NCBI RefSeq assembly: GCF_006716645.1 | Contig: NZ_VFPL01000001.1 | Span: 930,001-994,000, forward strand | DNA from: Arcticibacter tournemirensis | GTDB taxonomy: Bacteria; Bacteroidota; Bacteroidia; Sphingobacteriales; Sphingobacteriaceae | Direction: 5' to 3' | Length of the DNA: 64,000 bases | Shown: positions 1 to 10,843 of the stretch, piece by piece | How positions within the stretch are numbered: the stretch's first letter is position 1 | Layout of the letters: every line of letters starts with the position of its first letter | The notes under the pieces: model-generated | Told to the model about the DNA's origin: nothing | What the model saw: only the letters and a program-made list of their open reading frames with translations | Databases searched by the model: none | Program-made: the position numbers and the translations under genes

Positions 1-829
1 CCCTGATAATGCTTTGAATTATGATGATTGGAGCTTTGGGATGCCTGGCTCTGATGCTTCGGACCAGGTAGGCCGTTCTTTCTGTGATCTCCTCCGGAGA
101 AGAGTTGGGCACACAGTCGAGGATATAAGCATCAGCATCGAGTTCTGCCACCACATCAGCGACAGGTTTTTCCATTTTAGCGCTTCCGGAAAGCCCAAAG
201 TTTATAAAATGAAGACCGGTACGTCGCGATAGTCGGGCTGGATAAGCCATGCCTGGCCGACTTGCTGAAGCGCCCTGAACAATGCTCGATCCATAGATCA
301 GGATTCGCTTTTTAAACGGCTCAGCCCCAGCGTGGAGCTCAGATCCTTCTTCGATTCCAATTTCCAGTTTGTTCAGTTCGTCATATAGTGGGAGATAAAG
401 GAGGAATTCTTTTGTTCCACCTTCCATGTTTTTGGTGATCTGATAGTTTGAGCACTGACCAGAAGGTCTGCCTACACCAGCAAATTGCCACTTGCCATCC
501 CGTTTTACATATAAGTCAAGACCTTTATTGGCAATGGCTGTCATGTTTTCATTAGTCTTCGATTTAGAAACACACCATTTGGCCCATATTGTCGTACTAC
601 TGGTAGTAAAGGTCACGGCGATTCCGGCGGCATTTGTCAAAAGATGCTTTACACCGGGAGGTAGGGCCGGATAAGCGGCTGTATCAAGGCGATGAAACCC
701 AGGAGCGTTTTCCTTTAATTTTCCGGTTATGTGAAGTGCAGAAGCCTCGGTATACTTGATTTCTTTTTGTGCAAAGGATGAATAGCTTATACCTGTCAGC
801 AGAATAAGGATGATTAAAAAAGATTTCAT
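1..829 (-). CDS. SGNH/GDSL-type hydrolase, secreted (3' end beyond window)
   Basis: The gene begins at the ATG complementary to 827-829 and reads open to base 1, so its C-terminal part is missing. The start gives a Sec signal peptide (MKSFLIILILLTGISYSSFAQ) with cleavage after the Ala-Gln region. Then comes a beta-rich N-terminal domain of about 140 residues, followed by an SGNH fold: block I is IYGSSIVQGA (the nucleophile Ser follows a Gly) and block II lies around FGLSGSAK. This layout, a jelly-roll domain before an SGNH esterase, is common in Bacteroidota carbohydrate esterases, so a periplasmic or outer-membrane deacetylase/esterase is likely. The C-terminal Asp-His dyad is off the window. 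The substrate cannot be told. Confidence 0.85.
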   Translation of the reverse strand, partial: MKSFLIILILLTGISYSSFAQKEIKYTEASALHITGKLKENAPGFHRLDTAAYPALPPGVKHLLTNAAGIAVTFTTSSTTIWAKWCVSKSKTNENMTAIANKGLDLYVKRDGKWQFAGVGRPSGQCSNYQITKNMEGGTKEFLLYLPLYDELNKLEIGIEEGSELHAGAEPFKKRILIYGSSIVQGASASRPGMAYPARLSRRTGLHFINFGLSGSAKMEKPVADVVAELDADAYILDCVPNSSPEEITERTAYLVRSIRARHPKAPIIIIQSIIR

Positions 830-1122
830 GACTCTATGTAAATTGATTTTAGTGTTTGCTTTTTTTTAATGCCCTCCGATCTTTGCCTATCGAGCGGTTA
901 GACATTGAGATATGTAGCAGGGCAAGGCTTCATATTGATGTTGATCTATATTCTGTCGTTGTTGCATTTAACTAATTTTCCCCGAGATGGGTGTTGCTAA
1001 TTTATGCATTTTTAAGGTAAAGGCAGGTGCTTGAATCACCGCGCCGAAATGACCCTTTTTTGACGCCTTAAAGCCGATTAAAAACTTAATATTGTGCTGC
1101 GTGTTAGTCAAAATAAACAAAT

Positions 1123-2112
1123 ATGGAATACAGGAAATTAGGCGAATCTGACCTTGAGCTCTCCGTGATAACTTTTGGTTCGTGGGCTGCGGGAGGATGG
1201 ATGTGGGGAGGTACTGAACGCTCAGATGCTGTGGATGCAATTAAAGCTTCTTATGATCTGGGAGTAACTTCAATTGACACAGCGCCAGTATATGGGCAGG
1301 GGTTAAGCGAAGAAATTGTAGGCGAAGCAATCAAGGGGCTACCCCGTGATAAGGTGCAAATACTCACCAAATACGGAATGCGATGGGATCTGGAAAAAGG
1401 GAGCCTTGCCTTTAAAAGCAAAAATAACGACGGGCAGGATATTGATATCTACAAATATGCTGGCAAGGAGAGTATAATTGAAGAATGTGAGAGCAGTCTG
1501 AGAAGGCTTGGAACTGATTATATAGATCTATATCAGATACACTGGCCTGATGTAACGACTCCGATCGAAGAAAGTATGGAAGCGGTGCAGCGACTGATTG
1601 AGCAAGGGAAGGTAAGGTACGCCGGCGTCTGCAATTATGATGCTGAACAGATGAAAACTGCTGAAAGTGCAATCCGTCTTGCTTCTAATCAGGTTCCCTA
1701 TAGTATGGTAAACCGGGGGATAGAGGAGGTTGTTGTTCCATACTGCCTGGCTAATAAAAAGGCAGTTTTAGCTTACAGTCCCCTTGAGAGAGGCTTGTTA
1801 ACCGGAAAGATAAAGCCGGGGCACCACTTTCAGGAGGGCGACCACCGGGCTCAGCATAAATATTTTAGTGAAGATAATGTAAAACGGGTGAATGTTTTTC
1901 TCGACAAACTACGGCCTATGGCTTTAGATAAGGGTGCATCGTTGGGCCAGTTGGTTCTGCGATGGACTATCGAGAAGCCCGGGATCACTGTTGCACTCGT
2001 AGGTGCCCGGAACGCGGAGCAAGCCGTTCAGAACGCCAAAGCTGTTGATGTGAAATTAAGCGCCGAAGAGCTCTCCTTTATCAGTCGGGAATTGTTGGCA
2101 ATTGGCATTTAG
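1123..2112 (+). CDS. Aldo/keto reductase
   Basis: This 329-residue protein has the full aldo/keto reductase (beta/alpha)8 barrel signature. The catalytic tetrad can be read as Asp52 and Tyr57 (SIDTAPVYGQG), Lys83 (ILTKYGM) and His140 (LYQIHWPD). The C-terminal NADP-binding loop shows as GITVALVGARNAEQ. No signal peptide is present, so it should act in the cytoplasm as an NADPH-dependent carbonyl reductase or dehydrogenase of unknown substrate. It is a single gene; the next gene on its 3' side is convergent. The last codons (LLAIGI) lie inside a GGCAATTGG repeat that recurs downstream. Confidence 0.93.
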   Translation: MEYRKLGESDLELSVITFGSWAAGGWMWGGTERSDAVDAIKASYDLGVTSIDTAPVYGQGLSEEIVGEAIKGLPRDKVQILTKYGMRWDLEKGSLAFKSKNNDGQDIDIYKYAGKESIIEECESSLRRLGTDYIDLYQIHWPDVTTPIEESMEAVQRLIEQGKVRYAGVCNYDAEQMKTAESAIRLASNQVPYSMVNRGIEEVVVPYCLANKKAVLAYSPLERGLLTGKIKPGHHFQEGDHRAQHKYFSEDNVKRVNVFLDKLRPMALDKGASLGQLVLRWTIEKPGITVALVGARNAEQAVQNAKAVDVKLSAEELSFISRELLAIGI

Positions 2113-2216
2113 GCCTTAACGGTTGGGTTTGGCAATTGGCTGTTAGCAATGGCATTTGATGGGTTGAGATTGCTTGAACTCTCAGAAGAATTGCTATTAC
2201 CCAATCCCAATTGCCA
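2095..2216. repeat. GGCAATTGG repeats forming an imperfect inverted repeat
   Basis: TTGGCAATTGGC occurs at 2095-2106 (inside the 3' end of the aldo/keto reductase gene) and again at 2129-2140. An inverted partner CCCAATTGCCA lies at 2206-2216. The segments 2131-2150 and about 2191-2216 can pair (GGCAATTGG and TAGCAAT against ATTGCTA and CCAATTGCC). The repeat sits between two convergent genes and could act as a bidirectional terminator or be a dispersed repeat. Confidence 0.5.
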
Positions 2217-2237
2217 TACCCGGCTGCGATTCGCCTG

Positions 2238-2411
2238 CTATTTCTTTTTCGGTACTTTGGCGCCTTCTTCACGCGCTTCAGATAGTCCGATAGCAACTGC
2301 TTGTTTGGGGTTAGTTACTTTCTTGCCTGTGCCGGTCTTTAGCTTTCCTTCTTTCATCTCATGCATTGCTTCCTGCACCTTCTCCTGAGATTTCTCTGAA
2401 TATTTTGCCAT
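2238..2411 (-). CDS. Small basic DUF6496-type protein
   Basis: This 57-codon gene starts at the ATG complementary to 2409-2411. The product begins MAKYSEKSQEKVQEAMHEM and ends in AKVPKKK. It is short, lysine-rich and hydrophilic, with a central GTGKKVTNPKQAVAIGLSEA stretch characteristic of the DUF6496 family found in many Bacteroidota and Proteobacteria. The function is unknown; the KKVTNPKQAVAI motif is highly conserved in the family and the charge suggests nucleic-acid or stress association, which is inference only. Confidence 0.85.
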   Translation of the reverse strand: MAKYSEKSQEKVQEAMHEMKEGKLKTGTGKKVTNPKQAVAIGLSEAREEGAKVPKKK

Positions 2412-2539
2412 AGGATTGATTTTTAATGGTATAAACTATGTGTTGCTTGTTTTGTTTTTACCTTCAACTATAGCCTGATATCTATATCGGCATTTTTCAT
2501 TGGCGGAATTTTTATAACTTAGCGGCAGTAAATAAAAAA

Positions 2540-2758
2540 ATGGAAAACGTAAAAGAAACCTATAAAAAGAGCAGTGCGAGCGACAATGCTAACAATCCTG
2601 CTCATTACCGGCTACTAACACTTGGGATCATAATTATCATGATAGGTTGCTTACTTCGTTTTATGGGCGAATGGGCAATGATTGATATGGTATCAAACCT
2701 GATAACTATTGTTGGTATAGGTATTAGCTTGAAATCTGTTTACAATATTCTTCAGTAA
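2540..2758 (+). CDS. Small two-helix membrane protein, hypothetical
   Basis: The 72-residue product has a polar N-terminus of about 25 residues and then two hydrophobic segments: LLTLGIIIIMIGCLLRF (about 26-42) and MIDMVSNLITIVGIGISL (about 47-64). It probably sits in the inner membrane as a hairpin. The ATG lies 19 bases after the -7-like ATAACTTAG region, with an A-rich leader (aaataaaaaa) typical of Bacteroidota starts. I do not recognise the family. Confidence 0.65.
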   Translation: MENVKETYKKSSASDNANNPAHYRLLTLGIIIIMIGCLLRFMGEWAMIDMVSNLITIVGIGISLKSVYNILQ

Positions 2759-2843
2759 GCATCCCTCTGTATGCTATAAATTCTTTCCATCTGCCTATGG
2801 AAAGGATAAACTATTTGCATCTCTTTATCGTTAATAATATGAT

Positions 2844-3542
2844 ATGATGAAGAGACTAATAATTTGTGCTACAGTACTTTTGACTGCTGCAAGCGTGTCG
2901 TTGGCAAGGGTAAAAGAGGAGCCTTTGAAAATCGGAAAATTGGTTCTTGAAAAGCGCCAGTCGCATTCTATTCAAGGGAGAGATTCTACTGTTACAATTG
3001 TAATAGATACGCTCATTATGAATGACAGATCTTCCCTGAGATTCTTCAATAAGAAAGATGTTAATCTCGTAATAAGATATGCCGTAATAGGAAAAGATTG
3101 TGTTATAGGTGGAGATGACGGAAAGAACAATGGTACCAATATCATTCTTTCTGCAAATTTCGTACAGCTGAAGAAGCTTTCTATTGATGTATCCGGCCTC
3201 GATGCTAAGATGTCGAACAGAAATTTTGACAATGGAAACGGGGGTAAAGTGGTGCTGAATTACCTTGCTGGCGGAGTAAAGCCGCAATTGTCAGATAGCC
3301 GCTCGGAAGGCTATGTAGAGATTAGCAACCACGCAGGTGGATACCGGACAAATGCTCAGAGCGATTTATATACTGTTTACAGCCGGCTGCAAAGCGGTGT
3401 TCCCGGACGGCCGCTCAGTCAGTTGCCAAACGGCAGAGTGTATTCGGGTGGCATAGGCAGGGATGGTAAATCAGATGTGATAGAAGTAAAAGAATTGCTT
3501 TCTTCTCCGGCATCCGGTACAGCCGGAAGCAAAGATTTTTAA
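2844..3542 (+). CDS. Secreted protein of unknown function
   Basis: A 232-residue protein with a Sec signal peptide (MMKRLIICATVLLTAASVSLA). After cleavage the chain is rich in beta-prone, Asn/Gly-rich segments (for example DGKNNGTNI and FDNGNGGKVVLNY), which suggests a repetitive beta-helix or beta-sandwich outside the cytoplasm. Two adjacent ATG codons make the start uncertain by one residue. Its stop codon lies 4 bases before the convergent gldB stop, so the two genes share no room for separate terminators. No known domain recognised. Confidence 0.75.
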   Translation: MMKRLIICATVLLTAASVSLARVKEEPLKIGKLVLEKRQSHSIQGRDSTVTIVIDTLIMNDRSSLRFFNKKDVNLVIRYAVIGKDCVIGGDDGKNNGTNIILSANFVQLKKLSIDVSGLDAKMSNRNFDNGNGGKVVLNYLAGGVKPQLSDSRSEGYVEISNHAGGYRTNAQSDLYTVYSRLQSGVPGRPLSQLPNGRVYSGGIGRDGKSDVIEVKELLSSPASGTAGSKDF

Positions 3543-3546
3543 TGGT

Positions 3547-4578
3547 TTACTTGGGCTTATAATGCGAACGATTCAGGATTTCCTGGTATTTTGTATCCGC
3601 CATAAGTTGCTGTAGAGTGACATTTGGATTGCGTTCCATGTAATTCTTTACAATCTGCCAGCCTGTGAATAAGCCCAGCTTAGGAGCAGATTCATTCCCT
3701 GTTCCCAATCCAGGAGTAAAAGGGGCTTCCGACAGGTACTTCTGCACTTTCATATAATCCGTTTCATACAGCAGGTTTTCCTGAAGGAAATATCCCCATA
3801 CGTCAGCTTCGTACGTTTCAATCCACTTTTGCTGGTCGGAGGTATAACCAATAATCGTAGAATCTGGTACTCCTGGCATGAAAGAACTCATTAAGAACAG
3901 GATTTTTCCGTTGTAGATCATCCTGTCGAGAAATGAATGATCGGTATCTGGTTCGGGAAACATATCTTCTCTTACAAAAGCTTCAATAACCCGGGGTGTA
4001 ATGTTATCGGGCGTAAACCGCCGTGAGATATACAAAGGGATGCTTTCCCGGAGTGCCGGGTAGAACTTCGAGTCAGCTCCAAGAAACATGTCAAGACCGA
4101 TGCCGATATAATTGTCGCCTACAGGTACCTGAACCGCGAACCCGGAGAAGAACGAAATAACTCTCGGGATCTTTTGCCCCGGGAAATAATACTTAACATG
4201 TTTAAAAGCGTCTCTAAGTTTTTCTTCGGTGGACGAGAGATCATTGAATTTTTCAGCTACCGAAGCCTGTAATGCCCGGTAATCAGTGTTGTTGATGACC
4301 GTCCTGAGATTCTTGTAGTACGTTGTATCGCTGGTATTGCCCACCCCTAACATTTCGGACATAAAATCATCATAGAAGGCGCCGTATTTCTTTTGAAGTG
4401 AAGGAACCTTTTCGATCAGGTTAACTGAGCTCACCTTTGCCAGGTCCTTATCGAAGCGCTCAATCTTTAGATCGAGTTCAATATTGCTAACATCCACCTC
4501 CTTCTTGTTCTTGCAGGAGCCGAGGGCTGCAGCAATTAAAAAAAACAAGTAGATTTGAAAACTTCTTTTGATTCTCAT
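3547..4578 (-). CDS. gldB: Gliding motility lipoprotein GldB
   Basis: The chosen start (ATG complementary to 4576-4578) gives a lipoprotein signal with the lipobox AALGSC at residues 17-22; longer upstream reading lacks a signal. The body matches GldB: the N-terminal VDVSNIELDLKIERFDKDL, a central VPVGDNYIGIGLDMFLG, and GLFTGWQIVKNYMERNP near the C-terminus. In Flavobacterium GldB belongs to the gliding/type IX secretion machinery; in non-gliding relatives it is still conserved. It should be anchored in an envelope membrane and face the periplasm. gldC, its frequent neighbour, is not beside it, but nadE is nearby, as in other Bacteroidota. It is divergent from the barrel gene at 4600 with only 21 bases between the starts. 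Confidence 0.9.
   Translation of the reverse strand: MRIKRSFQIYLFFLIAAALGSCKNKKEVDVSNIELDLKIERFDKDLAKVSSVNLIEKVPSLQKKYGAFYDDFMSEMLGVGNTSDTTYYKNLRTVINNTDYRALQASVAEKFNDLSSTEEKLRDAFKHVKYYFPGQKIPRVISFFSGFAVQVPVGDNYIGIGLDMFLGADSKFYPALRESIPLYISRRFTPDNITPRVIEAFVREDMFPEPDTDHSFLDRMIYNGKILFLMSSFMPGVPDSTIIGYTSDQQKWIETYEADVWGYFLQENLLYETDYMKVQKYLSEAPFTPGLGTGNESAPKLGLFTGWQIVKNYMERNPNVTLQQLMADTKYQEILNRSHYKPK
4550..4557 (+). promoter_or_regulatory. -7 box (TAGATTTG) for the outer-membrane barrel gene, inside gldB
   Basis: TAGATTTG fits the Bacteroidota -7 consensus TAnnTTTG exactly and lies 43 bases before the ATG at 4600. It falls within the first codons of gldB on the other strand. No clear -33 TTG was seen at the ideal distance, so the call rests on the -7 box and position. 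Confidence 0.4.
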
Positions 4579-4599
4579 GTTTATATCAGAAGCGAAAAT

Positions 4600-5250
4600 A
4601 TGAAAAAACAACTTTTTATCCTCATGATGTTTTTCCTGCCCATATTGGCAGACGCTCAAACTACAACAGACAATGTACAATTAGGATTTACCACATCGCC
4701 GAATATCGGATGGCTCTCAATTGATAATAATACCAGCGGTATTGACGGCGATGGTGTGCGAACAGGATTTTCATATGGTGTACTGGCCGACATCGGCTTT
4801 GCGAGCAATTATTATTTTTCTACAGCATTTACATTGACCACAATAAACGGGAAGACGACCGAAAAGGCTTCGGGAATGTCATACAATAATATTTATAAGG
4901 TGGGGTATATAGAAGTGCCTGCAACGCTGAAGCTTAAAAGCAATCCCACCGCAATGGGAAGGTTCTATGGACAGTTCGGATTAAGCACAGGTATTAAGAT
5001 AAAAGCAAAGGGAAGTTCGACTGAGAAGGTTTTAGGAGAGCCGGGTGTAGAGGGGGACAACTCGAATCTTTCGGATGTAAATACATTCAGACTCGGACTG
5101 GTAGCCGGCGCCGGCGCGGAATGGAATGTTAATGGGAATCTGAACATACTAACTGGAATTACATATAATAACGGATTCACGAGAGTTGTAAGCAAGGGAC
5201 CGGATATGAGGAATTCGTATCTTTCATTAACTCTTGGGGTATTCTTTTAG
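4600..5250 (+). CDS. Outer-membrane beta-barrel protein
   Basis: Starting at the second possible Met gives a clean Sec signal peptide (MKKQLFILMMFFLPILADAQ) and a mature protein of about 197 residues. The chain shows alternating-hydrophobicity strands (LGFTTSPNIGWLSID, FSYGVLADIGFAS, YYFSTAFTLTTI) and ends in SYLSLTLGVFF, with the terminal aromatic residue that BamA-dependent barrels carry. It resembles small OmpW/OmpX-like or PorT-like outer-membrane proteins (8-10 strands). It is divergent from gldB and upstream of nadE. The specific function is unknown. Confidence 0.82.
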   Translation: MKKQLFILMMFFLPILADAQTTTDNVQLGFTTSPNIGWLSIDNNTSGIDGDGVRTGFSYGVLADIGFASNYYFSTAFTLTTINGKTTEKASGMSYNNIYKVGYIEVPATLKLKSNPTAMGRFYGQFGLSTGIKIKAKGSSTEKVLGEPGVEGDNSNLSDVNTFRLGLVAGAGAEWNVNGNLNILTGITYNNGFTRVVSKGPDMRNSYLSLTLGVFF

Positions 5251-5341
5251 ACATTGCAGGATTTACAAGACGGGATGGAAGTTGACGGATCGGCGTCTGG
5301 CCGACTTTTATGGATCAAAATTACTACGAATCATCACTCAA

Positions 5342-6982
5342 ATGAAAATAGCACTCGCTCAATTAAATTATCACATAGGAAACTTCGAATCGAATACTCA
5401 GAAGATTATCCAAACCATTCTGAAAGCAAAAGATCAGGGCGCAGACCTGGTAGTGTTTGCTGAATTAGCAGTATCGGGATACCCGCCGCGTGATTTTCTT
5501 GAATTTACGGAGTTTATCGAGCTATGCGAAGCCTCTGTAAACAAGATAACAGAAGCCTGTAGCGATATTGCGTGTATTATCGGAACGCCTACCCGTAATC
5601 CAAGGACCGAAGGGAAAGATCTGTTTAATTCTGCTGTTTTCATCACAGAAGGAAAAGTGAAAGCTACAGTTAACAAGGCATTGCTGCCTACGTATGATGT
5701 TTTTGATGAGTACCGTTATTTCGAGCCGTCGGCAGAGTTCGGTTGCATAGAGCTTAATGGTAAGAAGATAGCTCTTACGATATGCGAAGACCTCTGGAAT
5801 ATTAACGACAACCCTCTCTATATTACCGCTCCGATGGACCAGCTGATTGCTGAAGGTCCGGATATTATGATCAACATAGCCGCTTCTCCATTTGCCTATA
5901 ATCATGATGACAACCGTGTAAAGGTGCTGAGTGATAACAGTAAGAAGTACAAGCTTCCTTTGCTGTACGTGAACCATGTAGGGGCACAGACAGAGATCAT
6001 CTTCGACGGAGGCTCTTTTGTGTTTAATGAAAAGGGCGAAATGCTTGATCAGCTTAAATACTTTGAAGAGGATCTGCGGATCTACGAGTTCAATGATGGA
6101 AAGATACAGGGGCTGGAGCCTTTGCCGTATAGCCCTCTTCCTGACATTGAGCAGATCCACCAGGGCTTGCTGTTAGGAATTAAGGATTATTTTACCAAGT
6201 CGGGCTTTAGCAAGGCGGTACTGGGACTTTCGGGCGGGATCGATTCTGCAGTGGTGTGCGCCCTTGCTGCAGAAGCCTTAGGCGCCGAAAACGTTATGGC
6301 TGTATTGATGCCTTCCAAATACTCTACTGATCATTCCATCCAGGATGCTCTCGACCTGGTTGAGAATTTAGGCTGTCAGCACCACATAGTCGCTATAAAG
6401 GAAGCTGCCGATGCCTTTGAACATATGTTAGAGCCAGCGTTTAAAGGACTGCCTTTTAATGTTGCTGAAGAGAATATACAAGCGCGGTGCCGGGCTATTG
6501 TTGTTATGGCATTTTCGAATAAATTCGGTTATATTCTTCTGAATACATCGAATAAAAGTGAATGTGCTGTTGGTTACGGAACACTGTACGGCGATATGGC
6601 TGGCGCTATTTCCGTGTTGGGCGACGTATATAAAACGCAGGTTTACCAGCTCGCTAACTATATCAACCGCGAGCGGGAGATCATTCCACAAAACACTATT
6701 GTTAAACCTCCCTCCGCTGAACTCCGTCCTGGGCAAAAAGATAGTGACTCTCTGCCAGATTATGATGTGCTTGACAGTTTGCTCTATCAGTATGTTGAGC
6801 TCAAAAAGAGTTCGAGAGATATTATAGCGAAGGGTTTCGACGAAGAGCTTGTGCGGAAGGTTATAAAGATGGTAAATAAAGCCGAATTCAAGCGGTATCA
6901 AACGCCTCCAATACTCCGTGTCTCGCCTAAAGCATTTGGTATGGGCAGGAGAATGCCTATCGTAGGTAAGTATTTATCATAG
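5342..6982 (+). CDS. nadE: Glutamine-dependent NAD+ synthetase
   Basis: The start at 5342 (MKIALAQLNYHIGNFESN) matches the beginning of the nitrilase-like glutaminase domain; reading further upstream adds unrelated residues. The 546-residue protein has the N-terminal C-N hydrolase domain (Glu in VFAELAVSGYPPRDF, Lys in KALLPTYDVFDEYRYF, Cys in LTICEDLWN) and a C-terminal NAD synthase domain with the ATP-pyrophosphatase P-loop VLGLSGGIDSAVV. It amidates deamido-NAD to NAD+ using glutamine and ATP in the cytoplasm. The usual tail motif YQTPPILRVSPKAFG is present, so the gene is complete. Confidence 0.97.
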   Translation: MKIALAQLNYHIGNFESNTQKIIQTILKAKDQGADLVVFAELAVSGYPPRDFLEFTEFIELCEASVNKITEACSDIACIIGTPTRNPRTEGKDLFNSAVFITEGKVKATVNKALLPTYDVFDEYRYFEPSAEFGCIELNGKKIALTICEDLWNINDNPLYITAPMDQLIAEGPDIMINIAASPFAYNHDDNRVKVLSDNSKKYKLPLLYVNHVGAQTEIIFDGGSFVFNEKGEMLDQLKYFEEDLRIYEFNDGKIQGLEPLPYSPLPDIEQIHQGLLLGIKDYFTKSGFSKAVLGLSGGIDSAVVCALAAEALGAENVMAVLMPSKYSTDHSIQDALDLVENLGCQHHIVAIKEAADAFEHMLEPAFKGLPFNVAEENIQARCRAIVVMAFSNKFGYILLNTSNKSECAVGYGTLYGDMAGAISVLGDVYKTQVYQLANYINREREIIPQNTIVKPPSAELRPGQKDSDSLPDYDVLDSLLYQYVELKKSSRDIIAKGFDEELVRKVIKMVNKAEFKRYQTPPILRVSPKAFGMGRRMPIVGKYLS

Positions 6983-7066
6983 ACGGGTTGTTATAACCTA
7001 ATCCTAAGCGGCATAAGTGTACGTTCAGAGGTTAAATCAAAAACTCTGAGCCTGGTATTTCTATGA

Positions 7067-7093
7067 TTATAGGTTTTGCCTATAAAAGCATAG
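7067..7093 (+). promoter_or_regulatory. OxyR-like operator upstream of katG
   Basis: TTATAGGttttgCCTATAA at 7067-7085 is a perfect 7-bp dyad with a 5-bp spacer. It contains ATAG-N7-CTAT, the spacing of an OxyR half-operator. A further ATAG begins at 7090, 10 bases after the CTAT, so consecutive tetrads lie about one helical turn apart. The site is about 90 bases upstream of the katG ATG. No oxyR gene lies in the window, so the regulator is inferred. Confidence 0.5.
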
Positions 7094-7099
7094 AATTAA

Positions 7100-9448
<2,349 letters not shown>

Positions 9449-9457
9449 TAAAACGAC

Positions 9458-9489
9458 AAAACCCTCCAGATTTTCATCTGAAGGGTTTT
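9458..9489. terminator. Hairpin terminator after katG (copy 1)
   Basis: AAAACCCTCCAGA and TCTGAAGGGTTTT can pair around a TTTTCA loop. A-rich and T-rich arms make it usable on both strands, for katG on the plus strand and for tRNA-Val on the minus strand. An identical copy is at 14599-14630. Confidence 0.75.
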
Positions 9490-9498
9490 CCTTTCTTG

Positions 9499-9565
9499 TG
9501 GAGGCTACTGGATTCGAACCAGTGACCCTCTGCTTGTAAGGCAGATGCTCTGAACCAGCTGAGCT
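9499..9565 (-). pseudogene. Truncated tRNA-Val (UAC) fragment
   Basis: Identical to positions 9-75 of the intact tRNA-Val at 14640-14714. The first eight bases of the tRNA (5' acceptor strand) are absent, replaced by island sequence (AGAG...), so it cannot form an acceptor stem and is not a working tRNA. Confidence 0.85.
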
Positions 9566-9764
9566 CTCTCTATGCTTGTTTATTCATGTTTGCTTAATTG
9601 TTATTCAAACTACATTCAAACAAATAACCTGTTAATGTTCATTTATCACTCTTATAGAAGGGAAAAATAGCTATTGCTTATCATCTACATTGTTGGCCTA
9701 AAGTTAATATCACTATCAGTAATAATAACCACTTGAAATCGTCTGTTTGTCTTGCCATGTTTAA

Positions 9765-10076
9765 TTAATTTCCATTAAAAAAGTCTTCTCTTTTTCGAAT
9801 AACTTCTTGCCGTTCCAAATTCATATTTTTGTTTCTTAAATTCCAATTATTACTTTCTGCATAGACTAAATTGAATTTACATTCCTTTAATTCGCTTTTA
9901 GCCTCTTCCAATAATGCTTCCTTCTCTTGAATTGTCCTTTCTAACTGATAGATTTCCGCATCTTTACTTGCAATAGTTTCTTTAAATACTTTGTATTGCC
10001 AAACTAAACAGATCATTGAAGCTATTGATATTATAAATGGTAGTATGAATAGTTTCTTTATTTTACTATTTTCCAT
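9765..10076 (-). CDS. Membrane-anchored coiled-coil protein, hypothetical
   Basis: The 103-residue product has one N-terminal transmembrane segment (LFILPFIISIASMICLVW, about 9-26) and then a charged, heptad-like stretch (IYQLERTIQEKEALLEEAKSEL and following, about 42-75) likely to form a coiled coil outside or inside the membrane. It is AT-rich (many AAA/AAT/TTA codons), unlike the flanking chromosome. It follows the gene at 10089-10622 with a 12-base gap and probably shares its transcript. Shape alone is spanin- or anchor-like, but no function is assigned. Confidence 0.6.
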   Translation of the reverse strand: MENSKIKKLFILPFIISIASMICLVWQYKVFKETIASKDAEIYQLERTIQEKEALLEEAKSELKECKFNLVYAESNNWNLRNKNMNLERQEVIRKREDFFNGN

Positions 10077-10088
10077 CTAGATGCTTTT

Positions 10089-10622
10089 CTATAATTTATT
10101 TGCTATACAATGAGCTTGCTCTTGAATAAGCCCATTAAATGGTTGACAGATTATCTGTTCATTCAATCTATTATCTTTAATAGTAATACTTTTTAGCTTT
10201 GTTGATTGAAACTTTAAAAACACAGTAGAAGAGAACTTATAATTACATTGATTTTGATTTATTCCTGTCATTGGTTGCGACAGATTAACATCCTCGGCTA
10301 AAAGAGAAATTTCTGTATTATCATCAAAGAGAAATACAAGCTGTCTTGGTACTAATGGCGACTTTGGTCTCCCGGCTAATACTTTGGCTATACAAGCGAA
10401 TTTTAGGAGGTCTTTGTTATCTCCCTTTTGTACTACTACTAATTGGAAGAATGCTGTAAGCAATCCATTTTCTAAATCTTCATTCTTATAAATGCTTTCA
10501 GATTTAGCGACGTAGGCAATATCAGAATCTATTTCCGTCCTAGTTATACTACATTGTGCAAATGTGCTAATGCTTATAGCATTAATCAAGGTTGTTAAAA
10601 ATAAAAAATATAATTTTCTCAT
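10089..10622 (-). CDS. Secreted protein of unknown function (island)
   Basis: The 177-residue protein has a signal peptide (MRKLYFLFLTTLINAISISTFAQ) and a mature part with four cysteines and a mostly beta pattern. Codon use is strongly AT-biased, which with its place inside the tRNA-Val island suggests transfer. It lies upstream of, and codirectional with, the coiled-coil gene at 9765. I do not recognise a family. Confidence 0.6.
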   Translation of the reverse strand: MRKLYFLFLTTLINAISISTFAQCSITRTEIDSDIAYVAKSESIYKNEDLENGLLTAFFQLVVVQKGDNKDLLKFACIAKVLAGRPKSPLVPRQLVFLFDDNTEISLLAEDVNLSQPMTGINQNQCNYKFSSTVFLKFQSTKLKSITIKDNRLNEQIICQPFNGLIQEQAHCIANKL

Positions 10623-10843
10623 AAGATTTGTACCAATGCAATTACAGATATTTCTTTTATTTTTCCATTTCTATTTGCTAAATTAATACATTTAATTAAG
10701 GTATTGCTACGTTCTTTTCAGGAGTTTAGTGGGGTCCAGATAAGCATTAGACCAGAAGCATTATTGAGGGATTCTGAAGATAAGCAACAACTTGGTTTTC
10801 TGAAGCTATATTTCTCGAAAACGGAGCTATTAACTAGAGATCG

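Larger units (their letters stand above)
9451..9565. repeat. Left 115-bp direct repeat of the tRNA-Val island (att-like)
   Basis: This segment is identical, base for base by eye, to 14592-14706. It contains the katG-side terminator hairpin and 67 of the 75 bases of the tRNA-Val gene. After 9565 the sequence departs from the tRNA. The arrangement matches an integration product in which one copy of the attachment site keeps only the tRNA 3' part. Confidence 0.85.

Noticed and set aside
2856-3287. 143-codon minus-strand frame opposite the secreted protein gene
   Set aside because: The plus strand has a signal peptide and coherent composition; the antisense frame does not.
5522-6160. 212-codon minus-strand frame inside nadE
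   Set aside because: It is wholly antisense to a clear nadE coding sequence and resembles no protein.
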